DNA of 64,000 bases from Bombyx mori (lineage: Eukaryota > Arthropoda > Insecta > Lepidoptera > Bombycidae): the NCBI RefSeq assembly GCF_030269925.1, contig NC_085131.1, forward strand, positions 8,789,501 through 8,853,500, given 5' to 3'. Shown in pieces: positions 23,858-34,200 of the stretch. A program made the position numbers and the translations under genes. Below the pieces are notes generated by a model that saw only the letters and a program-made list of their open reading frames with translations, was not told the origin of the DNA and did no database searches. The stretch's first letter is position 1. Each line of letters opens with the position of its first letter.

Positions 23858-24388
23858 TTGTTGCTTAGATGGGTGGACTTTTTTTTATATTTCCCTACCT
23901 ATGCTGATAGCCTTGAGAGGCTATTTCAGCTTCGCCTTGACGTGTAGGTGAGCTCACGGAGCTCAAACCGGAGTGTTGCTAACACTAGCCCTAGCAAGAG
24001 CAGTGCTTCACAGAATCTACCACCAGATTGGAAACGCGACCCACTGAGAAGATCCGGCGAGAAACTCAGTGGGCTGTGTCTGTGGGCTAATTCGCTCGTC
24101 GAGCCCTTCGTCGCAAGTGACGGGTTCGACGAGGACGGTGATAGGTGCTTGTGGTACCTAAAAGCAGGATCCGTAATGAAGTGTTAAAGAGCTCACGTTC
24201 AGTCTGGTATTAAATGGTCTTCGGAGCTCATAGACAACTAAAACATAAATACCGCCACTCACCTTGAAACATGAGTTCTATGTCTCAGTTTTTACAGTAC
24301 AAAGGCTGCCTCACCCTTAAAACTGAAACGCATTACTGCGTCACGGCAGAAATAAACGGGATGGTGGTACCTATCCGCGCGGACTGTA
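23858..24388 (-). mobile_element. Bm1 SINE split by a BMC1-like insertion
   Basis: The Bm1 3' end (gcttagatgggtggac at 23862-23878) and body (gagctcacgttcag at 24188 to cgcgcggact) are parts of one minus copy separated by about 310 bp of LINE sequence. Confidence 0.75.
23879..24187 (-). mobile_element. BMC1-like LINE 3' end, nested in Bm1
   Basis: Starts with a T-run and contains ccttgagaggctatttcag, the aactcagtgg block and the cgtcgagcccttcgtcgc region; it stops near gatccgtaatgaagtg. The 23948-24187 ORF is this 3' UTR. Confidence 0.82.
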
Positions 24389-24530
24389 AGTTGTAACTAT
24401 ACTGATACCTTATAACTGGTATCTCAAGGTGGGTGGCGCATTTACGTTGTAGATGTCTATGGGCTCCAGTAACCACTTATCATCAGTTGGGCTGTGAGCT
24501 CGTCCACCCATTCAAGCAATAAATAAAAAA
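24389..24530 (+). mobile_element. Bm1 SINE, 3' tail, inverted to its neighbour
   Basis: Runs from gtaactatactgataccttat to cattcaagcaataaataaaa, directly abutting the minus Bm1 at 23858-24388. Confidence 0.85.
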
Positions 24531-24572
24531 AATAGTAATTAGTGTAATTACGCATATTTTAAGTTTGCGGAT

Positions 24573-24830
24573 TTGATTTTTTTTTATTTTATTGCCCTTG
24601 TAAGCAGACGAGCATACGGCCCACCTGATGGTGAGTGGTTACCATCGCCCATGGGCGTCAGCAATGCAAGTAGCACTCTCCACAAGCCTCGTTTGAAGAA
24701 GGTTAGGTAAATTTTATTAGACGATGTTATTCCTTCACCGTAGAAGCGATTCTTTCTGCAAGATTTGAACACCGAGACAGTGTCATCGCAAGGTACGAAT
24801 GCACCGGGCGTCTTATCATTTAGGCTACGA
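24573..24830 (-). mobile_element. Chimeric SINE: Bm1-type tRNA head with a LINE-type tail
   Basis: Read on minus: a Bm1-like head (gtagcctaaatgataagacg, gtgttcaaatc, ggtgaaggaataacatcgt), then instead of the Bm1 body a tail matching the LINE end at 59530-59840 (cttcaaacgaggcttgtgga, catcaggtgggccgtatgct). Tail ends in gcaataaaa. Confidence 0.7.
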
Positions 24831-25229
24831 TGACCTCGAAACCTGGTTCGGAGGCACTCGAACAGTCTTAGCGAGCATTACCTCTCCTGGCTGAGATTAT
24901 AAGCATCCGCCCATCCTAATGTGTTTTGTGAGGATCTGCGTCTTTTCTAATATCAGTGTTGCAGATATGTTAAGCTTATAAAATGCAAATGACTTTAAAG
25001 AGAACAATGATGAGAATTCTGTGGATAAGTTCGCTTCTTTAAAAAGGCTTTCTACATATATAATCATTAAAAATTCACGTGCATGTCGTTATAATCTAAT
25101 GCTACACTAAGACCATATTATTATTGTAATAAGAGAAAACCTTTACTGAATATAAGGTTTTATTATGCTAAAATTAACAGTAAAATTTGCTTCGATTACA
25201 TTAGATACGTTGACAAATAACGAATAAAA

Positions 25230-25921
25230 CAGATTGACAATGACGTCAACTTATGGCTGATAATTTCAACTATAGTCGGATTTTTTATTAGACGAAGTCA
25301 ACTGACGTTTACTGTGTTGTCAGCTTTTGATGAAATAAAAATAGTGTTGTGACAAAGTGAACGATTGAAAAAACTCCTGAATTAATGAAATTGCCTCGAT
25401 TGTCTAGTGAATAGTTGGTGAGCCGAATTGCCGGTATCGGGTACGGGGTTCGAATTTTAGGCGTGCTTTGTACATACCAACGAGTTTTCGACGAAATATT
25501 ATGTTCCTATAGTATCTACCTGTACTGAACACCGAGTGTTTTAAACATTAAGAAAAACATTGTGAAGAAGCTTGTAAGATGGTCCTATTTCCAATACATC
25601 ATATAGTTGAAACTATAGATGTATAAAATATAACAATTATAGGTAGGTAATGAAAATAAAAAAAAACTGATTGTAGTTACATACTACTGGTAACATTATA
25701 TTGGAGCACTTTAATACAATTTTATTGTAAAATATAAATAATATTCTTTTATAGTTTGAAATTAATGATTAACTCTTCACACTCATTGTTCATTCATATG
25801 ATTGAACGAGAACTGAACGCATCACTATTACTTTAAATATAGCAACATTATTTCACAAAGTGACATTAGCTACTGTCAGCTGGCTTCGTCTAATTAAAAA
25901 TCCGACTATAAGAAGTTTACA
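25230..25921 (-). mobile_element. Probable 3' LTR of the gypsy element, with an unusual inverted repeat
   Basis: On minus, a purine-rich tract gcgggagaatga is followed by tgtaaacttcttatagtcgg, a normal PPT-to-LTR start. The same agtcggatttttaattagac block recurs inverted at 25267-25305, so the segment has about 38-bp inverted arms 570 bp apart. The far LTR border is not clear. Confidence 0.5.
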
Positions 25922-25934
25922 TCATTCTCCCGCA

Positions 25935-26803
25935 CTATTTTAAAATATAATATTTTAAAAATTCTGGCGTTTTATGGACGCGACCAGATCTACGAAGTGT
26001 TGGCTCCGGCGGTGGTGATGATGGTGATTCTGTCTCTAGCTCTCTGCTATTATCAAGTACCACAGGTCCCGTTTCATTAGATGATGGAATCTCCAAGTTT
26101 TGGTCTTCTGTTTCCGGAAGTGGTTCTGCGACGTTATGATAATCAATAGTGTGTTCATTATCTATTCGCAGATCTACCCTTTCTGAACTCAATGGTGCTA
26201 GATGACGATTCGACACTGTTGTTTCTCGGCCATCTGGAAGCCGAATGTATGAAAAGTCAGGATTGCTGTGTATCAATTCAACCTCTTCTACTAATGGCTG
26301 ATATTTATTTGTACGATTAAAATTCTTCATCGACTTGTCCAGAATTTGTAAGCCACGATGGAACAGAAGTGCCGTTAGTAGATCTTCGAGGGTGTCTAAA
26401 CATTCTTTCATGTGGAGTGCACTTTATGGTTGTACAAAGTAATGATCGAATTGAATGTAAGGCTTGTGGTAATACTTGTTCCCAATTTTCTACCGAAAGA
26501 TTCTTCGTCTTCAGCGCCAAAAGAATCGTTCTCCAAAGAGTAGAATTCAATTTTTCTACTTGACCGTTACCTTGAGGGTTATTCCTGTACTTCAGCAGAA
26601 AGAAATGCTGTTCCGCGATCTGAATGAACGTAAGAAGGCATACCAAATATCATAAACAAGTTGTTAAGATGTTTAATCACTGTTTTCGAGCTTACATCTG
26701 AGCATGGGAATGCAAACGGGAAACGTGAAAATTCGTCAATCACGGTAAGTATGAATTTGTTATTATTATTTGTTGGAACTGGTCCTTTAAAATCTATGCT
26801 AAG
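25935..26803 (-). pseudogene. Ty3/gypsy retrotransposon integrase and pol C-terminus, broken
   Basis: Integrase core marks: the first Asp in the SIDFKGP block, HSDRGTAF, and QGNGQVEKLN with the Glu. The C-terminal part contains RLPDGRETTVSNRHLAP and LRRSGRV, usual for this group. Two frame breaks are visible: near 26580, with a loss of residues before QGNGQ, and near 26320 between the two overlapping ORFs. The gene is cut at its upstream side by the LINE at 26814-29454. An arthropod retrotransposon, not a host gene. Confidence 0.85.
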
Positions 26804-26813
26804 GCGTTCAAAA

Positions 26814-29454
26814 TGCACGGCACATTTCGCGTCGCGCAGAGGGCATTGCAGCTGGCCATCAGAAGAGCCAAGAACCAACACATGGAGGGTCTCTTGGAGA
26901 CGCTGGATGAGGATCCGTGGGGGCGGCCCTACCATATGGTGCGCAATAAAATGCGCCCATGGGCCCCCCCGATCACGGAGCGTCTCCAGCCTCAGCAGCT
27001 GCGGGACATCGTCTCGGCGCTGTTCCCGCAGGAGCGGGTGGGATTTGTCGCTCCCGCTATGGACGCGCCGCCGGAATACGACGGCGAAGTCCCTGCTGAG
27101 GTGCCCCGTATAACGGGGGCGAAGCTCCGTGTGGCCGTTCGCAAAATGTGCGCGAAAGACACTGCACCCAGCCCGGACGGCGTGCATGGCCGGGTTTGGG
27201 CCTTGGCTCTTGGTGCCCTAGGGAACCGACTCTTGAGGCTTTACAACTCCTGCCTCGAGTCGGGACGGTTTCCTTCATCGTGGAGGACGGGCAGACTCGT
27301 GCTGTTGAGAAAGGAGGGGCGCCCGGCGGATACTGCCGCCGGGTACCGTCCCATCGTGTTGCTGGATGAGGTGGGCAAGCTGCTGGAACGCATTCTGGCG
27401 GCCCGCATCATCCAGCATCTGGTCAGGGTGGGACCCGATCTGTCGGCGGAGCAGTATGGCTTCCGAGAGGGCCGCTCAACGGTAGACGCGATCCTTCGCG
27501 TGCGGGCCCTCTCGGAGGAGGCCGTCTCCAGGGGTGGGGTGGCTTTGGCGGTGTCTCTCGACATCGCCAATGCGTTTAACACCCTGCCCTGGTCCGTGAT
27601 AGGGGGGGCGCTGGAACGATAGTGCCCCCCTACCTTCGCCGGCTGGTGGGTTCCTACTTGGAGGACAGATCGGTCACGTGTATCGGACACGGTGGGATCG
27701 TGCACCGGTTCCCGGTCGTGTGCGGTGTTCCACAGGGGTCGGTGCTCGGCCCCCTTTTGTGGAATATCGGGTATGACTGGGTACTGAGGGGTGCCCTCCT
27801 CCCGGGCCTAAGTGTAATCTGTTACGCAGACGACACGTTGGTCGTGGCCCGGGGGGGGAGTTTTGCTGAGTCTGCCCGTCTTGCTACCGCTGGGGTGGCG
27901 CATGTCGTCGGCAAAATCAGGAGATTGGGCCTCGACGTGGCGCTTAGTAAATCCGAGGCCATGTGGTTCCACAGGCCCCGGAGAGTGCCACCTGTCGATG
28001 CCCATATCGTGGTGGGAGGCGTCCGGATTGGGGTCGGGGTGCAGTTGAAGTACCTCGGCCTCATTCTGGACAGTCGTTGGACCTTCCGTGCTCACTTTCA
28101 GCACCTGGTCCCTCGTTTGTTGGGGGTGGCCGGTGCGTTAAGCCGGCTTCTGCCCAACGTCGGGGGGCCTGACCAGGTGACGCACCGTCTCTATACGGCG
28201 GTGGTGCGATCAATGGCCCTGTACGGGGCGCCTGTGTGGGGCCAGTCCCTGGCCGCGGGGGTGGCGAAGCTGCTGCAACGGCCGCAACGCACCATCGCGG
28301 TCAGGGTCATCCGTGGTTATCGCACCATCTCCTTTGAGGCGGCGTGTGTACTGGCTGGGACGCCGCCTTGGGTTCTGGAAGCGGAGGCCCTCGCCGCTGA
28401 CTATCAGTGGCGGGCTGACCTTCGCGCCCGGGGCGTGGCGCGTCCCAGCCACAGTGTGGTCAGAGCGCGGAAGGCCCAATCTCGGCGGTCCGTGCTGGAG
28501 TCATGGTCCAGACGGCTGGCTGATCCTTCGGCTGGTCGTAGGACCGTCGAGGCGATTCGCCCGGTCCTTGTGGATTGGGTGAATCGTGACAGAGGACGCC
28601 TCACTTTCCGGCTCACGCAGGTCCTCACTGGGCATGGTTGCTTCGGTGAGTTCCTGCACTGGATCAGAGCCGAGCCGACGGCAGAGTGCCACCATTGTGA
28701 TTGCGACTTGGACACGGCAGAGCATACGCTCGTCGCCTGCCCCGCATGGGAGGGGTGGCGCCGTGTCCTCGTCGCAAAAGTAGGAAACGACTTGTCGTTG
28801 CCGAGTGTTGTGGCATCGATGCTCGGCGACGACGAGTCGTGGAAGGCGATGCTCGACTTCTGCGAGTGCACCATCTCGCAGAAGGAGGCGGCGGGGCGCG
28901 TGAGAGACGCACATTCCCGCCGCCGTCGAACGGGGGCCAGGGAAGCGGATCTCGCTCAAGCCCTGGCCCTCTAAGTGTTTCGGGTCCCCCCTCACATGTC
29001 GGTCTGGGGACCGGCGAGGGGGGCCTAAGAAGACGACGTGCAAGCTGCTCTGCACGCGTTTTACGCAAGAGCATCCTGGTGAAGGAAGGCCGGCTATCCT
29101 CGACCCACGCTGGTTCTGGCCCAGCGGGGTATTCCGTAGGATAGCTCACTCTAACCGGCGCCATCTAGGCGGGCTTCGGATAGCCTGCCGACCGAGAGGG
29201 CTGGTGGTCGTGGCGCCGACGACCGCCGGTCCGGCGTCCCGAGAGGGAGGGTGATGGGAGAGATGTGCTCCGCACTAAACGCTTCACTTTCCCCCCTTTG
29301 CCTCTTCATGAGTTCTGTCTCATGCGAGGTTTGGACGTTGGTTGTTGAGCGACAGGAGGTTTTAGTCAGTTCGACTCTGACATGCTCCGCCCTCTATCCC
29401 CAGTGGAGGGCGGAAGTCCGCCGATTTCCTCCTGACAAAAAAAAAAAAAAAAAA
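26814..29454 (+). mobile_element. R1-like LINE, 5'-truncated, inserted in the gypsy element
   Basis: Reverse transcriptase ORF from 26814 to 28974. Motifs: FREGRSTVDAI, SLDIANAFNTLPW, GVPQGSVLGPLLW and the active-site CYADDTLVV. The C-terminus has a CHHCDCDLDTAEHTLVAC zinc-finger-like motif. The ORF changes frame at about 27620 (GGALER then stop; the next frame resumes PPYLRRLVGSYLEDR), a loss of one or two bases. A 460-bp 3' UTR ends in about 18 A. A 10-bp target duplication flanks it: gcgttcaaaa at 26804-26813 and gcgtgcaaaa at 29455-29464. The 5' part (endonuclease and ORF1) is missing. Codon use is markedly GC-rich compared with the neighbourhood. Assignment to the R1 group is by feel of the RT and zinc finger, not a search. 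Confidence 0.88.
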
Positions 29455-30528
29455 GCGTGCAAAAGCAGCCGTCTCTTTAACAAGTTTCCTCTGGTCATCA
29501 AAGGTATTTCGGAAGAATCTAGGTTTTATTTCAGAGCAGGTTCGACAAGATTTTGTCATTGTTCTGACTTCTTCAATAGAATAGGGAAGGTTTTTAGAGC
29601 GAACCCAGTGAAACATTCTTGTTACCCCTGGATGACAAAGAGCCTCATGCAGCTAGAAAAGTTTTGCAGTACGTGTTTCTACAGTGGCACAAACTCGGGA
29701 TAGTGCATCAGCAGCATAGTTCTCTTTTCCCGGTCTGTATATAATATCGTATTTGAAAGCAGCAAATTCCAGTCGCCATCTTTGAATCTTTTCATTCTTT
29801 ATCTTACTTGAATGTTTCATATTAAACATAAAAGAAACCGAGCGTTGGTCAGTTACCAACTTAAAGTGTCTACCAATAAGGAAATGTCTCCATTTCTTCA
29901 ATGATTCCACAATGGCGTACGCTTCTTTTTCAATGGTGGAATGGTTTTGTTCGCTTGAATTTAACATTCTTGAGAAAAACGCCACTGGTCTAGAATTTTG
30001 CGTAAGTACTGCTGCAATGGAATGATCGGAAGCGTCAGTTTCCACTGTAAAAGTTATATTTTCATCAATTGCATGTATAGAAGACTTTGCGATATCATTT
30101 TTCAAGCTTTCGAAACATTTAATTTGCTCGCTTGTGAGTGGAAAAATCGTCGTATTAGCAAGTGAGTGGATCCGTTCAGAAAATTTTGGAATCCACTTAG
30201 AATAATGTGTGAACATGCCGAGTGTCCTTCTTAAGGTCGGTAAATCGCTTGGTGGAGGTAAATTAATCAGTGGCTTGAGTCGCTCATTGTCAGGTTTAAT
30301 TATGTGGTTTTGAATATTATAGCCTAGAATATTAATTGACTTTTGAGAAAATTTGCATTTTTGTATACTCAGTGTTAAACCGTATTTCTTTGCGGCATTC
30401 ATAAAACTTTCTAAGTTATGATCGTGTTCTTCAAGAGTACGGCCAGAAATAGTTATATCATCAAGATACGCATATGTGTTTTGAAGCTTCTCTTTTCTTA
30501 TAATCCAATCGATTGTTCGCTGGAAGCT
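29455..30528 (-). pseudogene. Ty3/gypsy reverse transcriptase and RNase H, truncated
   Basis: The catalytic YLDD box lies near 30460. An RNase H domain follows (VETDASDHSIAAVL, EKEAYAIVESLKKWRHFLIG, VTDQRS). After an in-frame TAG at 29653 the reading frame continues with an HHCC-type integrase zinc region (LHEALCHPGVTRM, CRTCSEIKPRFF) up to the LINE insertion site. The 5' half (gag, protease, RT fingers) is absent; homology stops at an AT-rich junction near 30530. Confidence 0.88.
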
Positions 30529-30606
30529 ATAATTTAATTATATTATATTATATTATAATTATAATTATAATCTTATAATTTTATAATTTTATAATATTAT
30601 AATTTT
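30529..30606. repeat. AT-rich simple repeat at the broken end of the gypsy element
   Basis: A degenerate (ataatt/ataattat) tract with many self-complementary parts, exactly at the truncation border. Confidence 0.75.
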
Positions 30607-30609
30607 ACA

Positions 30610-30900
30610 AGCATCACTTTGGCGGGAACGCTAGGAGAGATGATGTATGAATTGTTTTATTTTATTAATTTAATGTTTCTTCAGGTTTAAATGTGCAATA
30701 ACGGTGGTTTAGTAACTATTTAATATCTGTGAAAGTGCACAAATGTGGAAAAATGAAACAAAGCTGCTACTCGTAGCTTCTGGGGTTCTTACAAAAAGCT
30801 CACAGAATTCAGTCCTATCTCAATTCGTTTCATTTAATTTGACCCAAATTGATTCAAGTTTCAAATTAATCAACTTCATCTCATTACGTTTTATTTTATT
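30610..30900 (-). repeat. Interspersed repeat family G, copy 3
   Basis: Diverged match to the 7290-7625 copy: ggcgggaacgctaggagaga, tttcttcaggtttaaatgtg, gaaagtgcacaaatgtgg. It lies 350 bp before the GNPAT start. Confidence 0.7.
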
Positions 30901-31231
30901 TTTCATTACCAGAATATAAGAAAAAATAAGGCTTGACTTAAAAGTATTATTACCAGGCCATCAAAACTTTAAAAAAAAGCTGTAGATTACGCACTCATAT
31001 TGAGCAATATTTTCATTCAAATTCTGTCGTGATGAGATAGTGTGTTTGTTGAAAAATAATAAAATTTGTTCTCGAAATAATTAAAAATAAAAATATCATT
31101 GAAGTAAATTATTCACGATATTGATCGGATTATGTAATTATTTCAGTAAAACATTTTAATTTTCACATCTTTCTGTCTTTTAATAAAATACATTAAAGTT
31201 GTATCTACACGATGTATTAAATTTGTTAGTA

Positions 31232-31250
31232 GTGTTGAAAATTCAAAATG
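31232..31250 (+). promoter_or_regulatory. GNPAT start codon context
   Basis: ttcaaaATGag has an A at -3. An in-frame TGA at 31236-31238 lies 12 nt upstream and fixes this ATG as the first possible start. The 300 bp upstream is AT-rich with no clear TATA box I would defend. Confidence 0.55.
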
Positions 31251-34200
31251 AGTGAGGAAGTGAATTTCGTTGATATCCTAGAGCCGAGAAGGACTGAATC
31301 CGACACATTTCGCTACATGACTCGTAGGTGGGACCTTGTAAAAACTATGGCCTTAGATAAAATCTATTCGCCTGAAGATCTTAAAGATTTTGTGGCAAAA
31401 TCGGTTTATTTAGACAATTTTATAGATGCTGTAAGTAGCTTAAATATAAATAAGATATAACTATTAGCATTAGACTAAGGAGTTAATTTAAATAAAAATA
31501 AAAAAAAACAATCCCAATATGATGTATAAAATATTACATGTTTATACATTCACTTCTAAATTGCCATAAAATGATTTTAGGAGAGCACCAGGACAGGTGT
31601 TAGCAAAACAGAATTGCACAAAGAAGTATTGAATTACCTTGAAGAAATGGGACTAGATAAAAAATTACATGTCATAAGATGGATGGGTGTCTTCTTCCTT
31701 AAAATTTCATTCATGATGAAGATCAAACTATTTGTCAATGAACCAAAAGTGCTCCAGGTGAACCAATAACTCACATTTTTTAATAGTGTCATTACTCATT
31801 CTTCTTACTGTCAATAAAAAGAAAAATTCAGGAAATACAATCTCTACCTTTGCATTTTACCAAAATGTATAGGATCCACCCTGATTCTATACAGGCAAAC
31901 CATTCTGTAAATCAACAATTCCAGCTGTACTTAATTTGTATATATTTTTTTTAAATAGCCTTGTGTATGATTCCTGACGGCAAAGTTAGTCGACAAGCCA
32001 CTTCTCTTCTTTTAAAAACTCCCATACACAGCTCTCTTACACTCTCTCTCTTCGGCTCTTTAACAATACAAGCAGTGCGATTATGGAAATCTCTCCCTCA
32101 ACCTATGCGTGCTAGTTCCTCTCTAGAAGTTTTTATGAGTCAAATGAAGAAACATTTCCTGTCACTTTAATTGTATTTAAGTTATTGTTTTATGTATGTT
32201 TATTTATATGTATTTTTCATTTTATATTAGATTTGTTTTTTTAAAGCTTAGTTTAAAAATCATGCTTTAATAGCTTTTATATTGTACACTATTCCCCTCT
32301 TATACATCGTATTTCACTCTGCTAATGGTTTGCTGGAAGAAAACTCATGAATGAGTTAAGCTCGCCTTTGTACATAGTATTTAGACATTCTTTAAATCTG
32401 TTTTTATTGTATTTTCTTTGTGTGTACAATAAGTATAAATATATGTATTTGATTAAATAATTGGACTTGATCTAATAGTAGTACAACTGTATTTGATATA
32501 AGTTTTCTTTTATTATTTTAAATTTAATGTCTAAGATGTATGTGTATAAATCAACTTTTGAGGCACCGCAGTGGTATAAATTACGAGAGGTAATGTGTGA
32601 GGGGGCTTATGAAATAAATGCATAAAACTACTAAATGATACAAAAGCTACTTTCTGATTGACATACATGAATAGGTAATATTGTGATCCACTAGGTGTTA
32701 AAAAGCTATAGAGCCCAGTGACAATAGAGATACTATTGCTCAGATTGAAATGAATTTGAAAATCCAATAGTAAGTGAATAAATCTACTTTGCCCTTCAAA
32801 TTACTATGCAACAAGCAACAGGCAAGACAGTTTTACCAACCTATCGAAACTCTCAACATGTACCTTTAAGCTAGATTGGGCTTAAGTTAAAAACAATCGA
32901 CAGCAAAATAGTATTTTTATAAAAGGTTTTCTTCGCAGCTAAAATTGACAATGGGAAGAAATCCTGTGTTGTTTCTTCCAACACATCGCAGTTATGCAGA
33001 CTTTTGTCTTATGACCTATCTGTGTTGTCATTACGATATTGACTTTCCTGCTGTTGCTGCCGGAATGGGTAAGCCTATCTTTACTATTGCTATTTTACCA
33101 GATTTTACAGCTAGCATGTACAGCTTGATGGTTTGCACGGAACTATTTTTTATAAAGAACAATAAACAGGCAACACTTGTGAATTCACTACTCACTGTCT
33201 ACATTTAATAATACAATTATAAATAAATAATGCGATTGATTATTGACATTATTTGATTGATCAATAAGCTAGCTATATTGTCTAACATTTTTTTATGGAT
33301 ATTTAAAAGTTCTGGTTGTTTTCAGATTTTTACTCAATGGCCATTGTGGGGCGACGTATGCGTGAAACGGGCGCTTTCTATATCAGGCGAACTTTAGTGG
33401 GTTCACCTCTGTATGCGGCAACATTGAGAGAGTATGTACGGACTGTAGTAGCCAAGTACTCATCTCCCATTGAATTCTTCCTAGAAGGCACAAGAAGCCG
33501 GAGCAATAAGAGCTTACCTCCAAAATACGGTAAATATTTAATTTCTTTATTTTATTGGTTAGGGAGCGAGATCCCAGTCAACCTAGTGTAATTAGCAAAG
33601 CCGATAGACATCAAAAACTTAATGCCGCCAAATCACCTTCAGACATAAGTTCTAAGTCTCAGTTTTAGTGTACAAGTGTTAGAGTGCCACTCTTCAAACC
33701 GAAATGCATTACTGCTATATGGCTGATATAGACGGAGCAGTGGTACCTACCCGTACCGAGAAGCTCCACAAGTAATTAATTAATCTTCTTTTTCATTGTG
33801 ACAATTATGGGAATAAAAGTGATATTGTAAAATAGTAGCCTCACAGATTCTGGAATGTTTCATGAATGAATGTTTGAAGAATGAAAATTTTCTAAGCAAT
33901 AAACCAGACAATTTGATGTATAGTAACCGGCAAACATCTTGAGCAAATGACCTTGACTGCGCAGAACCGAATTTTAGGTCACTTTGGTGGTGAGGGTGAG
34001 GCGCGACGGCAGGGGAAATCGTATCGAGCGCTTTATTGGTAGATCAGTCGAACCTTGCGTCACGCACCGCGCCCTCATTCCGCTTGCTCCCAAAAGTACG
34101 CTTGCGTACAGTGGAAAGTTATTATATTATTAAAGTCTATCGTTATTAATCGTTAAGTTATTTGTTATAATTATATTACTTGTGGACTTTGTTGCCATTG

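Noticed and set aside
26579..27187. 202-residue minus-strand ORF
   Set aside because: It joins real gypsy integrase coding (below 26814) to antisense of the R1-like LINE; only the integrase part is meaningful.
28404..29164. Several long ORFs antisense or out of frame to the R1-like RT
   Set aside because: Shadow frames of a GC-rich coding region, with no recognisable domains.
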